In this document: one piece after another, positions 9,774 to 20,724 of the stretch
Numbering within the stretch: the first letter of the stretch is position 1
Layout of the letters: every line of letters starts with the position of its first letter
NCBI GenBank assembly: GCA_963682025.1
Contig: OY821517.1
Span: 296,055,344 to 296,119,343 of the forward strand
Direction of reading: 5' to 3'
Source of the DNA: Cordilura impudica
Lineage: Eukaryota; Arthropoda; Insecta; Diptera; Scathophagidae
DNA length: 64,000 bases
The notes under the pieces: model-generated
What the model was told of the DNA's origin: nothing
The model's database searches: none
Seen by the model: the letters and a program-made list of their open reading frames with translations, nothing else
Program-made: the position numbers and the translations under genes

Positions 9774-11750
9774 TCATGACTTCACATGCCGCAGGGAAGA
9801 AATAAGTGGATCGGAAGATGCTGCCAACATGTTGAAGAGGTCCTCATTTTGCCTTACCCTTGATGCTTTGAATGTGTTCTGCAATCTATGTTTTTTAAAA
9901 AATTTGTTAAGAGACTCCTGTGCTTCTTCAGAAAGCTCTCCAATTGGCAAAGACTGGTACTCAATTATATCTTTGCCATGCGCCAATATTTTATGGACGG
10001 TCGGGGTCAACTTCTTCTGGGGATACATTTCTGCTAAAAGAGATGCAGTTTTCGATGCATATTCTCCATATTTTGTAGAATTGACATATTCTTTGCAGTT
10101 TAAAACATTCAAGATCGTTCCCAACCTTTTCACGATTTGATTGTCAATTCCAGTGATTCTAGTTACTGCCTCATCATTTTCAAAAAATCTCCTAGAGGTA
10201 TTTCCATCGTTTGAGTTACCGTATCCGTGCTTGCGACAGTCTACTTTTAGTCCAACTTGTTTAAAAAAAGCATCCTGTATTTGCTTCTTTCTGATCTTTT
10301 CATTATCCTTTATTGATGTATTTTCATCGAAGTTTTCCTCCAATTGTTGTAGGGTATACGCCAGTTTTAGCAAGAACTCCATACACCTTATCCTTGCGTG
10401 CAATGGTAACATTCCATATTCGTAATTCTCCTCGTTTGTAGAATCGTTTCAATTACAAAAGTTCTTCTGACTCTTTTTGCAAATCGGGCATGATAATGTT
10501 GAGATTGTTCCTGTCAGTTCATTTACGACTTTTCCGTCAACCATGGTCAGGTGGAACTCGTAATTGCATTCAATATATTTTCCTTCTCCAATTTGCAGCT
10601 TTGTAGGCTTAATCTTGCTTATTTGTTCTTCAATGTCCTTCACCGTGGTCCTTATGAGTTCTGCCGATTCCCTTGCAAACTGAAACATTATTGGTCGGCA
10701 ATAATGCACTGATGACGGACGTGGATTTTTCCAGTGTAGGGAAACATCAGATTTTAGCCGCAAAGGAACAACAGATGCCATAAATATATTTCCGTCCGAT
10801 ATTGTAGCGTCATCGGAAGATATCCTTTGCTTATAAACGCTATGTCCGGATGATCCATCGCAGCACCATTTGCCGATCAATGTCAGTTTCTCAGGAAGAA
10901 TTTTCACCTCATTTTCAGGAAGACTCTCCAACAACCGTTTTGCTGTATGGCCCATGAGATCCTGCAAATTGGCTTTCACAGAGACTTCCGTAAACTCCGT
11001 ATGCAGTGATCGTGAATTTATTTTGGCTTGCGTAATATGCTTGTATCCTGGTAAAACGTCAGCCCCGTGTCGCATCAAGGATGCCCGTAGTATCTCATAT
11101 TTTTCTTTGGAAAGTTTTAAGTCCATAAATAAGGCCAAGGCTTCTTCGGAACCATACTTTTTAATGTGTGCGTTTGTGGGCGTGGGAATGCTTTCCTTAA
11201 TCCTTTTTAGTCGCAGTGGGTTTGCATCAGCAACATATTTTGTAATCTGCGACCTAACTCTTTCACTATCCTTTGTATATTTAATAGACAGCGCGTCCGA
11301 TAGATGCTTCGTGGTCAAGTCATTGGTGGCATCGGCAAGTTTCCTCTTTCTTGTGAAAATTGAACACTCCTCAATACTTTTTTTTGGCCTTCCTTTTGCT
11401 CCTCTGGTTGATGTGGTGGGTTTATCTACTGCCAATATCTCCAGGATGGTGTCTTCATTAAGCCAGTCCTCGTATTTGGAGTTGAAGTTCTGAATGGTTC
11501 TGTTAGATTTCACCCATTTTGCCTTAATATTTGCATATATCACATAAAAATTATTTTTTATAATTTCGCTTCTCTCAATATTTCCGTATAAGCTATCAAG
11601 TTCTTCTAAAGCAGCTTCCGTGAAAAACTTTGGTGTGGTTGACCTTCTAATCAGTTCAAATAATTTTAAATTGTTTAACACCATGGTTTCAGTACTTGTT
11701 GCGCCAACTTTCAGTCGTAGACTAATCCAAGCATTATGCTTATTTTGCAA
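9774..11750 (-). pseudogene. Transib transposase (RAG1-core homologue), one in-frame stop
   Basis: 659 codons from ATG at 11750 to the stop at 9774, interrupted only by TGA at 10449-10451. DDE transposase of the Transib family, the relatives of the RAG1 core; it would nick and join at the CACAGTG ends. Visible landmarks: KWCCDGSSG with D298, HLTMVDGKV with D405, the zinc-binding CPIC at 421-424, GNSNDGNTSRRFF, TPTVHKILAHGK, and IGELSEEAQES, whose glutamate aligns with the RAG1 catalytic E. All three catalytic acids are therefore present. The copy 2 codon at the stop position is Leu. The nonsense codon lies between D405 and the C-terminal half, so no full product is expected without readthrough. 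Length fits the family (about 650-700 aa). Confidence 0.92.
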
Positions 11751-12620
11751 TATATAGGCTTATGCTACCATGCCCAAAAATTTTCCTGTTTCCTGCATAC
11801 ATATGGATTTATGCTGAACTATGCAATTTTGATATTATGCTCGTGTCTAAATAAGATTTGTGCCTACCTGGAGGGACCATAAATCAATATTGTTCTTGAC
11901 CATTTGTACTCCAAAGTAATTTTTAAGTGAGGTCCGTACCTGCGAATTTCAATGAGTAGTTTTTTGTGCATCCTGTGTCTGTAACAGAATATTGGGAGTA
12001 GACTTTGGCAGAGGCTCACAGGTAGACAACCGACTTAAAATACAATTTTCAAACTATTAGATCAAACTACTGTCAGTCAAAACATGTAAGGGATGCACGC
12101 CATACAATTTCTGCAACCATGTTTTTTTTAACCTTTTTTACTCTAGAAGCCAAACGGGCACATACGGGCAGATAAGACCTTTTGAATTATGTAAAGAAAT
12201 AATCAAAGAACATGTTTTGCAAATACGGTAAATATAGAAAAATAAGGATTATTTTATTTTCCGTCAAAGTTTAAAAATAGTGAAAAAACGGATAGTTTTT
12301 AAATAGTGATTTACCAGGAGAAACACAAAGCAAACAGTTAATTTTTTTTTATCATTATACATTTAATAAATACGTCAATCAATACAAACAAAAAATAAGG
12401 CGATTCGTTACCTAGTTTTCGTGATATTACACCTGAAATTGCAACAAATTGACTAAAAATTGTGTGTTTTTTTTTGAAAACCGAAAGTCGGTCAACTTTG
12501 AACGGTTATATCTTCTAAACTAAAAATGTGATATTATTAAGAGTAGCATATTTGAAATCGTTGAAAAGTTTCCTATAACATGGGTTTATTCAAAACTTCG
12601 TCGGCGCACATGAAAATTTT

Positions 12621-12659
12621 GATTTTTGCAACCTCGGTTGCTCTACGGGCGCCACTGTG
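12621..12659 (-). repeat. Transib copy 1, gene-5' end: RSS-like terminus, 23-bp spacer
   Basis: Complement read inward: CACAGTG (12659-12653), 23 bp, GCAAAAATC (12629-12621). One base longer than the other end; the same 22/23 asymmetry holds in copies 2 and 3. Confidence 0.85.
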
Positions 12660-12853
12660 CGTTGCCATTGCACAATTTTGACGTATATGTCAAAGTAATA
12701 CCGTTTTCAATAAATAAAATGATTTATATTTTTGGTGGATTTGCACTTTTATTTTTTGTCGTTATTTACTTTTAAAAACTTGTTGAATGAGAAAAAGTGG
12801 GTGAATAAACTCTTATAAATACTTCGTACTTTTTTACTGAAGTACCTAGAAAC

Positions 12854-13651
12854 AAGTAAGAAAATTATAGTCGGTCGAGACCGACTATATGATACCGTAT
12901 ACCATGCGTTTAGAGACCTTATCTCTTAGGCCCAACTAACTGGATATAGAAAATAAGCATAAACCGAATTTGAGTGGAATTTTTATTAATTTTTTTGGCT
13001 GCAGATATGAAAAATTCATATCGGATGCTATATCTATATGGGGACCTTGCCCAAAAATGGAATGATCCTGACTATGTTTGGTAAAGTCTCTTGTATTTTG
13101 CACAAAAATATACAAACAAAATTTGAGAAGAATCGGTGCAATATTTTTGTTTTTTGATAGATTTAAGTGAAGATCGGGAAGCAGCTCTATATGGGGCCTA
13201 TGACTAAGAGTTATCCAATAGGAATAATTTTTCAAATACTCATTAATGGATCTAATATATACATACAAATCCAATTTGACGAAGATTTGTATGATAATTT
13301 GGATCTTATGGCAATATATGTTGATTTCATATGGGTCATTTGTATGGGGGCTAGGTCTGAACTTGGATCGATTCTCACCAATTTCAATACCATTCATCCC
13401 ATGGCCAATAAAAGATCAAATACAAAATTTCATCAAAATATATTCATATTTGCGACCTGCAGTTTGGTTACAAGCTTTACATGGACACACAGACGGATGG
13501 ACGGACGGACGGACATCGTTAAATCGAATCAGATAGTGATTCTGATTCGATCGGTATAATTAAAGATGGGTGTAGGTCAAATATTTTCGGTTGTTACAAA
13601 CAGCAGCACAAAGTCATTATACCCAAACCACATAGTGGTATAGGGTATAAA
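12854..13651 (+). mobile_element. mini-me/DINE-like element, complete copy nested in TE-A
   Basis: 798 bp from CAAGTAAGAAAATTATAG to GGGTATAA. The 5' palindrome has a GA centre instead of CTAG (GTCGGTCGAGACCGAC). (GGAC)n lies at 13493-13514; the 3' hairpin is ACCACATAGTGGT. Open frames inside (e.g. 13167-13559) are shared by position, not by protein conservation, with other copies and are not genes. Confidence 0.8.
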
Positions 13652-13789
13652 AATTCCATCCACAATTTTACTGCCAGGTATTTATAAATGTACGCATCTG
13701 TTAAGGGGCATATGTACCTGTTTCAGCCTTCTAAAAGCAGGTTCATAAAATTTCGTTTCTTATTTTTCACAACTTCCCATACAATTAGC

Positions 13790-14230
13790 ACTCATAAATG
13801 TGGGTGATTTTTATCAATTCAGTTTTCTAGGTAAATTGTGAACAAAATCAAAAGTTGTGCAACGATTACAATGAAATAAAGTTCATTTCATTCAAAATAT
13901 GTTTATCTAAATGTTTTAGAGCAAAACTGTGATTTTTGTCAGTTTTATTTTTTATGTATTTTTAAAACGCAATAAAATTTAAAAAAAAAATCGTTATTTT
14001 TTCAAAACTTGAAAAAATAATTAAAAAACAAAAAAAATGTAAGCACGCCTTAAAGATAATATTGTTCGCGAATTTTGGATTTTTTTTAAACTAAATATGT
14101 AAAACCGTTTTCAAGTTATTCCAATATATGTAGTGGAAGTGCCTTAATTTTGGACATAACGGTGTATCACGAAAAGTCGAGGTGATAGCAAAAAACCAAG
14201 TGCAGATTTAAAATCAGCGACCTCAAGTTA
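13790..14230. repeat. TE-A right terminal inverted repeat
   Basis: Complementary to 7728-8200. The outer border near ATCAGCGACCTCAAG is judged from where similarity to the left arm fades. Confidence 0.65.
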
Positions 14231-14786
14231 GTAAAAAATTTATACAAACTTCCAATCAATACAAAAAAAAAAGTTCAATGTTGTTCCCTTGTGTTATTAG
14301 TTATATAAATATCTAGTTATTTGAAGAAAAACGTGTACAAAATTTCGTTTTTTAAGCAGTTCTGATAAAAAAGTAATTGCGTTTGGTGAGGAAACGTTTT
14401 GCAATAGATCTTCATACTTTTTTATGCTCTATTCGACCACGCTATGCCATTTTTCCTATTTGCAAAAATTTTAACTTTAAGTTTTATGCCTAATATACAT
14501 TTTCATTCCATTCTTTGGGATTGAACGTAATGTTTAACTGGCCAATCACTAGCGGCATCGGGTTACAAACTGGTCCTTTATTTTGAAGCATTAAAAACCG
14601 GTTAATAATGATATAATAGAACCTATTGGAACTAATCGTTCAGCAGTACGATTTTATGGATTAGAAAAGTTTTTTAACATCAATTAAAAAGTACTCATTA
14701 CCTTTATAATAGCTAATTATTTATTTCGCTTCATATTAGTATATATTTTTCTAATTTACAAATTAAATTTATCCAATTATTTATAG
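14231..14786. other. Unassigned stretch, probable intron of the RhoGEF gene
   Basis: AT-rich and without coding signal. It ends in an acceptor (TTATTTATAG, 14777-14786) for the first visible exon, so it and perhaps much of the upstream transposon cluster lie in an intron. Confidence 0.5.
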
Positions 14787-16310
14787 GACTCTAATCCAGA
14801 AGAAAGTGATGGCAATCAATCAACAATGTGGATTGGTACTGAGGATGGCTGCATCCATGTCTACAATAGTACCGACAATATACGCATCAAAAAGAATCGT
14901 ATTAAAATTGAACATCATTCAGCAGTCTATTCCATATTGTAAGTAATCCAGTGGATTGATTAGAGACATATAGTATTTTGGATCTCCGTCTTCCTGCAAT
15001 AAAAGTCATATACATAAATCGATACTAGGACATTTTTTCATTGCTTCTACATGGCGATACCATAAGCTGCGTAACTTCGCCACTTGTGACCTGTCAGTAA
15101 AATAATAATTTATATGTCACAAGCATTATACAAACATAGCCTTTGACATTGCCATGTAAAAGTAACAAGCCCGCGCACCCATTCGCATGATATTTCCCGT
15201 AGGCTTGTTTGCAACACATAATTGAAAATTTTCTTTGTTTAAACAGGTACCTGGACAATCGTGTATTTGTGGCGTTGGCCAATGGCGATATCTGTGTTTA
15301 TCTACGCGAAGGCTTAGCCTGGAATACAACATCATCACATTGTTTATCAATTGGTACCGTTACAAGTCCGGTAACGAAATTACTCAGTGTACACGGTAAA
15401 CTATGGTGTTCAATACAGGGTATTATAAAAGTTTTGGATATTGAAACGTTAGCGGTGAGTAAACACGAGTTATTAATTTTACAAACTTAAATATGTGTCT
15501 AATATGTGAATTATCTTTCTTTGAAGGTGGTTAATCAAATACAAATTTCGTCAGATTCCAAACCCATTACAAATATGTGTGTTTCCCACAATAATGTCTG
15601 GATTTCAATACAAAATTCTGCTCATATTAAATGTTTTCATTCCAATACGTAAGTATTCTTACACTAGCAAAAGGAAAACCAATATGGCTCTAAATCTCTC
15701 TCTCTCTCTCTCTTAATTAAACTGCTTAATGTTGAACATCTTTTTAATATAATTTTTTGTGTTTCTTAGCCATCAACTGATAACTGAAGTCAATTTGGCT
15801 CAGGCTGTGAATAAAATGCTTTCAAATTGTGATGAGATAATACGTCAGCATAAGGCTGCTTGCTTAAGAGTCACTTCGTTGTTATCGTGTCGCGATTTAA
15901 TATGGATTGGCACCAGCGCCGGTGTACTTCTCACCATACCTGCTCAGGGCTACGATAAGGGAGCCCCCAATGTGGTACCCACTGGCATACCTCATGGCCA
16001 TACGGGACATGTACGTTTCCTAACCTTTGTCGAGACTACCGGTACCTCAACTACCAATTCAAGTACTGAATCAACTTCAAGTTCTAAAACTGAAGCTGAT
16101 TCCTCATCATCGGCCGGTTCGAAATCACCCAAGCCCCAGAAAGATGCGGCAAATGCTCAACAAACTACGACTGCGGCCAGTGCTGCCAATCTTTTAATTA
16201 TATCCGGTGGCGATGGTTATGAAGATTTTCGCAATTCGGGTGCCAATTCGCTAAGCGAAATTGCCGGCCGTGAAGACAGCACGAATCATCTACTGATATG
16301 GCAAATTTGA
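14787..16310 (+). CDS. Rho guanine-nucleotide exchange factor (ARHGEF17/ARHGEF10-like), last four exons
   Basis: Exons 14787-14938, 15247-15454, 15527-15648 and 15770-16310 join in phase (341 codons including the TGA at 16308-16310); introns are GTAAGT/GTGAGT...AG. The product is the C-terminal WD40-like propeller of a Rho GEF; the DH-PH region that activates Rho GTPases must lie upstream of the window. Diagnostic blocks: MWIGTEDGCIHVYN, VFVALANGDICVY, HGKLWCSIQGIIKVLD, VNKMLSNCDEIIRQHKAACL, IWIGTSAGVLLTIP, HGHTGHVRFLTFVE, IISGGDGYEDFRNSG and the C-terminal DSTNHLLIWQI. These follow the ARHGEF17 (TEM4) C terminus closely from memory. A Ser/Thr/Ala-rich insert of about 55 residues (GTSTTNSSTESTSSS onward) separates the last two blocks and is probably a disordered loop. 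No frameshift or stop, so the gene looks functional. Codon use is more GC-rich than its surroundings. ARHGEF17 versus ARHGEF10 is not certain. Confidence 0.9.
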
Positions 16311-17130
16311 AGCCGAAAGCGTAAAAATCGTTGGCGGGTTTTACTCAAACGTTGGAAAAACAATAATTAACCGAAACTGATTTTCGATAAAAAAAACTTT
16401 TACAAATAAGTTTCATTGCAGTGTTAAAGGAGTAATGCATTTGTTTTCGATTTTTATTCTTTATTATAAGCAACAACAAAAAAAAAATATATATATTGGT
16501 TACTGCAGACAAATCATACATATAGAGACATACAAACATAATTAATTATTTAAAAAAAAAAAAAAACTAAAATATGTGCCAAACTATATCTCGCCTTCTC
16601 ACTCACTATCGTTTCAACTAAAAACCTTCATTTCTGAATTAAAAAGTATAAACCACGGTTTCAAATCATCAATTTGATGTTGATATTAAGGGAAGTAAGC
16701 CAGAGTTAATATACGAATTTTGATAAAACTTAAATTTCAGGTCCCAGCTTTTATTTTTACTTGTTTTGAACCCTAAACCACTTCTTAAAAGAAATAATTA
16801 CTTTGTCTGGGGTTCAATGGATTAGCATGCCTCTTCTGTAGAGATAATCTGTAAGACTTTTCTGGGTCTTCTAATAGGAATAGAAATACCAGGCTATAGA
16901 AAGTAACTTGAGATTATAAATTTGATCAAATTTAATTTTTTTGGCATTTAAAAACCCAATATAATGTAGGAAGAATATTAATGAGCAGATTTTTTTTTTG
17001 TAGAAGTCAAATTTCTAGAATGCTTTTTAGAACTACTTTTTGCGAATCTCTATTATAGGACTGAAAATATATCCTTCTGATACATTTTTTTATTAATTTC
17101 TAGACTATTAAATGGAATAGTGATACAGAA
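16311..17130 (+). other. Probable 3' UTR and downstream region of the RhoGEF gene
   Basis: No coding signal. No AATAAA lies close to the stop; the first clear one is AATAAA at 17143-17148, so the 3' UTR could be about 840 nt. The end is not determinable from sequence alone. Confidence 0.4.
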
Positions 17131-17330
17131 ATTGAAACGAACAATAAAAGTAATACGGCTATTGGAATTAGTACGGTCATTATATTTAGTGATGGTACAA
17201 AAATTAAGCCTGGTACTAGAATTAGTAATGACAAAAAATTTGTACTGGTACTAAAAATTTTATTGTTACTAAAATTATAACTGACAAAAATTCGAACTGG
17301 TACTAAAAAATTAGTACTGGCTAATAAATA

Positions 17331-18407
17331 CAGGGTGGGCCAAGTTTGACCGTGGTTTGTTGACGTAAACTCGTTCCTTCAAGAAACCCCACAAAAAAAA
17401 TCTGGGGCCGTCAAATCTGGAGAACGAGGTGGCCACGCGAAATCTGCATTTTTTGAAATTATTCGGTCTTCGAAAAGTTCTTGCAGAATTGCCATTGTGG
17501 CTTTTGCGGTATGAGCTTTAGTTCCATCTTGCTGGAACCATATGTTACGATTATTGAGAACTATCGGACGTAAAAAATTTTCCGACATGGTCAGGTATAC
17601 CACCCCAGAGACGGTTTGTGGCTAATTAAGTTCATTTTCGAAGAAATATGGACCAATAACTTTATCAGCCAATATTACACATCAAACAGTGCATCTGACA
17701 GGGTGTAATTGTCGCTGATGCAATGCTCTCGGATTCTCTGTACCCCAAATTCAGCAGTTCTGCTTATTCACATATCCATTTAAATGAAAATGTGCTTCAT
17801 TGCTCATAATCAGATTATTAAAAAAATTGGCATTTTCTGTCGCTAGCAAAACCAATATATTGGCATATTGTAGCCGTTGTGGTGCATCCCTCGGTAATAA
17901 TTCTTGGGCCAATTGAATTTTATATGGAAATATCTTCAGATCAACTTTTAGAATATGTCATAGCGATGTTCTGGAGATGTTCAATTGAGTAGCTCGTCGA
18001 CGAGTAGACACAGTTGCATCCGTGTTAACACTTTCTCGTACAGCTTGTATAGCTTGTTCAGTGCGAACAGGACGATTAACATTTCTTCGTAGTTCATTAT
18101 CCACTGAACCCAAATTCTCAAAACGGGTCATTAAGCTTCTTATCATGTTTACACTGGGAGCCTCTGCACTATTAAAATGCTGAAGGTATTTTCTTTGCGT
18201 TGTAACAATTGATCGTCCGGAAACATAAAAAAATCAACAATTTTTACACGTTCTTGCACTGAGTATGATGACCTTATAAAATTTTATAAAATTCTGTATT
18301 ATCTGCAAAAAAAAAAAAATAAAATAAATAAATAAAAAAAATCAAAAATACAAAAATACAAAAATTATTAGCATTTCAAATCAGTCAGTCCAAGTTGGCC
18401 CACCCTG
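17331..18407 (-). mobile_element. Tc1/mariner-superfamily transposon, decayed
   Basis: 1,077 bp flanked by TA on both sides (17329-17330, 18408-18409). Inverted ends are CAGGGTGGGCCAAGTT and AACTTGGCCCACCCTG (one base differs at the right end). TA duplication and a DDD-type gene on the - strand identify the IS630-Tc1/mariner superfamily. It is inserted in the satellite tract. Confidence 0.9.
17379..18230 (-). pseudogene. mariner-like transposase, broken
   Basis: N-terminal helix-turn-helix region at 17958-18146 (LMTRFENLGSVDNELRR, then VRTEQAIQAVRESV and STRRRATQLNISRTSL). The C-terminal catalytic part at 17379-17603 has IWFQQDGTKAHTAKATMAIL with the second Asp and WPPRSPDLTAPDFF with the third. 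Thirty-six residues separate the two aspartates, not the 34 of classical mariners. The middle is frameshifted and no intact enzyme can be made. Confidence 0.85.
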
Positions 18408-20274
18408 TATATTTATATTGGTATTAAATATTGTACTTTAACTAAACAAATAACATAATAACATAACAAATACTAAAACTAGCACTTCTAAATTATTACT
18501 AAAATAGTTTCAGTACTTAAATTAGTAAATACTTAGTTTAGTACCAATCTAAACTAAAAGTTAAATAGCACTTGTTCTTTTATAACTACTGCATTGATAC
18601 GAATGCTCAAATGAGTTTTCCTACAAAATTTGATTCTGATACTAAAATTACTGCTGGTACTACAATTACTACAGGTGGCAAATCTAAAGTTACAACAAAT
18701 ACGGTTTCAAAATACGTACTGTAAAGAATTCGGACAAAATTAGCACTAAGTCATTGAAAAAATTAGTTTCATTATTAGTGTAGTACCAGATTTTAAATTA
18801 GAACTGATATTATTGTTATTAGTACTGGTATCAAAGCTAGTAGTGGTACTGAAATTAAAGTTGCACTGGTGTTAAATATAAAATAAATTTTTCACTATCA
18901 AATTTTTATTAAAATACATCCAGTACTTAATTTAGACCTGGCAAAAATTTATTTTTCTGATTCGAACCAAATTTATTAATAAAACCATTAGTACTGGTAT
19001 TAAATTTAGAACCAGTACTTTAATAACTACCGGATTTTTAATTGATACTGATGCTGAAATGAATTTTAGTTCTAAAATTATTGCCGATACTAAAACTACT
19101 ACAGGTACTAAAATTAAATTTAGAACAAATATGGGTTTTACATTATGAATTTGTTAATACTCGATTAGTAATATATTAGTGTACAAATTAATAAAGCTAA
19201 ATAAGTACCAATAAATACTTAAACTAGCGCAATAAAATTTAATTAGGAAATCATTTTCAGTACTAAAATTAGAACTGGTACTAAAGTTACTAAATACTAA
19301 TCAGAACAAAAATTAGTGATAAATTTAATGCTGGTATTAAAGCTAGAACTAGTTCTTTAATTAGAACAGATTTTTTAATTGATACTAATGCTAAATTTAG
19401 TACTGTACTACTGGTACAAAATAAGTGTTGGTAATGAAATTAAAGTTATGCAACAACTAGTACTAAATTAATGAAAAACAGTACTAAGTTAGTGTAAAAT
19501 TAGTACTAATAAATTATTACTAAAACTGGATTCATTAACTATATTAGAATTGGTACTTTAAACAGTATGTTGTTCTTATACTAAAACTGGTAGCAAAGTT
19601 ACTGATATTAAAATTAGTTCGTGTTTAATGAGAAGTATTGCTTAGTACTGAATAAATTCTACAATTATCACTGCTAAATCTTTACTAAAATAGCTCCAGT
19701 AAATAAATTTGTACTGGCACTAAAAATAGTAAATATTATCAGTTCCAGTTTGAATCCAAATTAGTAATAAAATTAGTACTGGTATTAATTTTAATAATTC
19801 TTGTGTATCAGAGTACCAAAAGTTTTGCTGGTTCTGACATTAGTATTGTGTTTGGGAATTAGTATTTTTTACTGATACAGATACTTAAATGAGTGTTCGT
19901 ACTAAATGTTATACTGGTACCAAAACTATTGCTGGTACTTATATTAGTATTGGTAGTAAAAGTTTTATAACTTATACGAATTAGAACTATATAAGTTATA
20001 AATTGCTGCATAAATTACTACTATAAAAATAGTACTAAAATTAGATCGAGTTCTTAGTTAGTAATGCTACTTTAATTAGGATTTCATACAAATAATAGAC
20101 CTGGTAAAGTTTCACCGATATTTTAATAAGTACGGGTTTCAATATAATTACAGCTTAATACTGAGTAAGTTCTAAAATTAGGACTAGCAAATATTACTCA
20201 AAAAGTTCCGGTAGTTAAATTGGAACTGGTACACAAATTGGTAAATAGTAGTTTTTATAATTTGAACCAAATAT

Positions 20275-20602
20275 AGTAATACAACAATTAGTACTGGTAT
20301 TACATTTAGAACTAGTAATTTAATAACTACAGGGGGCAAATCGTCGCATTCGATATCGAGTAAAATCAATCGAAATCCTATATTTTGGTTTATTAATTGA
20401 GGAAGACGGACAATCGTCAGAACTCGCTTCACTTTAACTTAGTAATACAACAATTAGTACTGGTATTTCATTTAGAACTAGTAATTTAATAACTACAGGG
20501 GACAAATCGTCAATATCGAGTAAAATCAATCGAAATCCCATATTTTGGTTTATTAATTAAGGAAGACGGACAATCGTCAGACCTCACTTCACTTTTACTA
20601 TT
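20275..20602. repeat. Tandem duplication, period ~166 bp
   Basis: AGTAATACAACAATTAGTAC recurs at 20275 and 20441. Each unit contains satellite sequence followed by the left part of the palindromic element below; the second unit lacks a few bases of the CGCATTCG block. It explains why a truncated left half of that element lies just upstream of a complete one. Confidence 0.75.
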
Positions 20603-20724
20603 ATCTATAGACCATAACTCGTTAGCTGTGAAAGAGTAAAATTACTCTTAGTATTTTATTTTGAAAAATAAAGAAATAATTTCGATAGAAAAGTTTCGAT
20701 AACGAATGCGACGATTAGACCCCA
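20497..20724. mobile_element. Small palindromic element (MITE 'M')
   Basis: About 228 bp with related ends: GGGGACAAATCGTC at the left (the upstream half copy preserves GGGGGCAAATCGTCGCATTC) and CGAATGCGACGATTAGACCCC at the right. Non-coding. A second complete copy with a SINE inside is at 31308-31725. No target duplication could be assigned. Confidence 0.6.

Larger units (their letters stand above)
9366..12659 (-). mobile_element. Transib transposon, copy 1 (nearly complete)
   Basis: 3,294 bp bounded by inverted ends CACAGTGGAGCC and GGCGCCACTGTG. Flanking 5-mers are CGTCG (9361-9365) and CGTTG (12660-12664), fitting the 5-bp GC-rich target duplication known for Transib, with one later mutation. 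It carries a Transib transposase gene on the - strand with one nonsense codon. It sits inside TE-A. A close copy, differing by scattered substitutions and a 26-bp deletion, is at 46386-49659, and a decayed one at 56533-58542. Confidence 0.93.
7728..14230 (-). mobile_element. TE-A: inverted-repeat DNA transposon with nested Transib and mini-me
   Basis: The stretches 7728-8200 and 13790-14230 are inverted copies of one another; examples are TCTGCACTTGG and TAAGGCACTTCCACTACATA against their complements. They enclose a broken transposase-like gene on the - strand. Removing the nested Transib copy (9366-12659) and mini-me copy (12854-13651) leaves about 2.4 kb of native sequence, so the element is also internally deleted: the N-terminal zinc-finger part of its gene is missing and is seen instead in a second fragment at 28330-28870. 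The gene family is widespread in arthropods in my memory, but I cannot assign it to a named superfamily. No clear target duplication was found. Confidence 0.65.

Noticed and set aside
10870..11493. 207-codon + strand frame, with a near-twin at 47869-48492
   Set aside because: Antisense of the conserved Transib transposase frame; its conservation between the two copies is explained by the real gene.
1..14786. Upstream DH/PH exons of the RhoGEF gene
   Set aside because: I looked for conserved RhoGEF blocks on the + strand between repeats and saw none; nearly all of this interval is assigned to mobile elements or is featureless.
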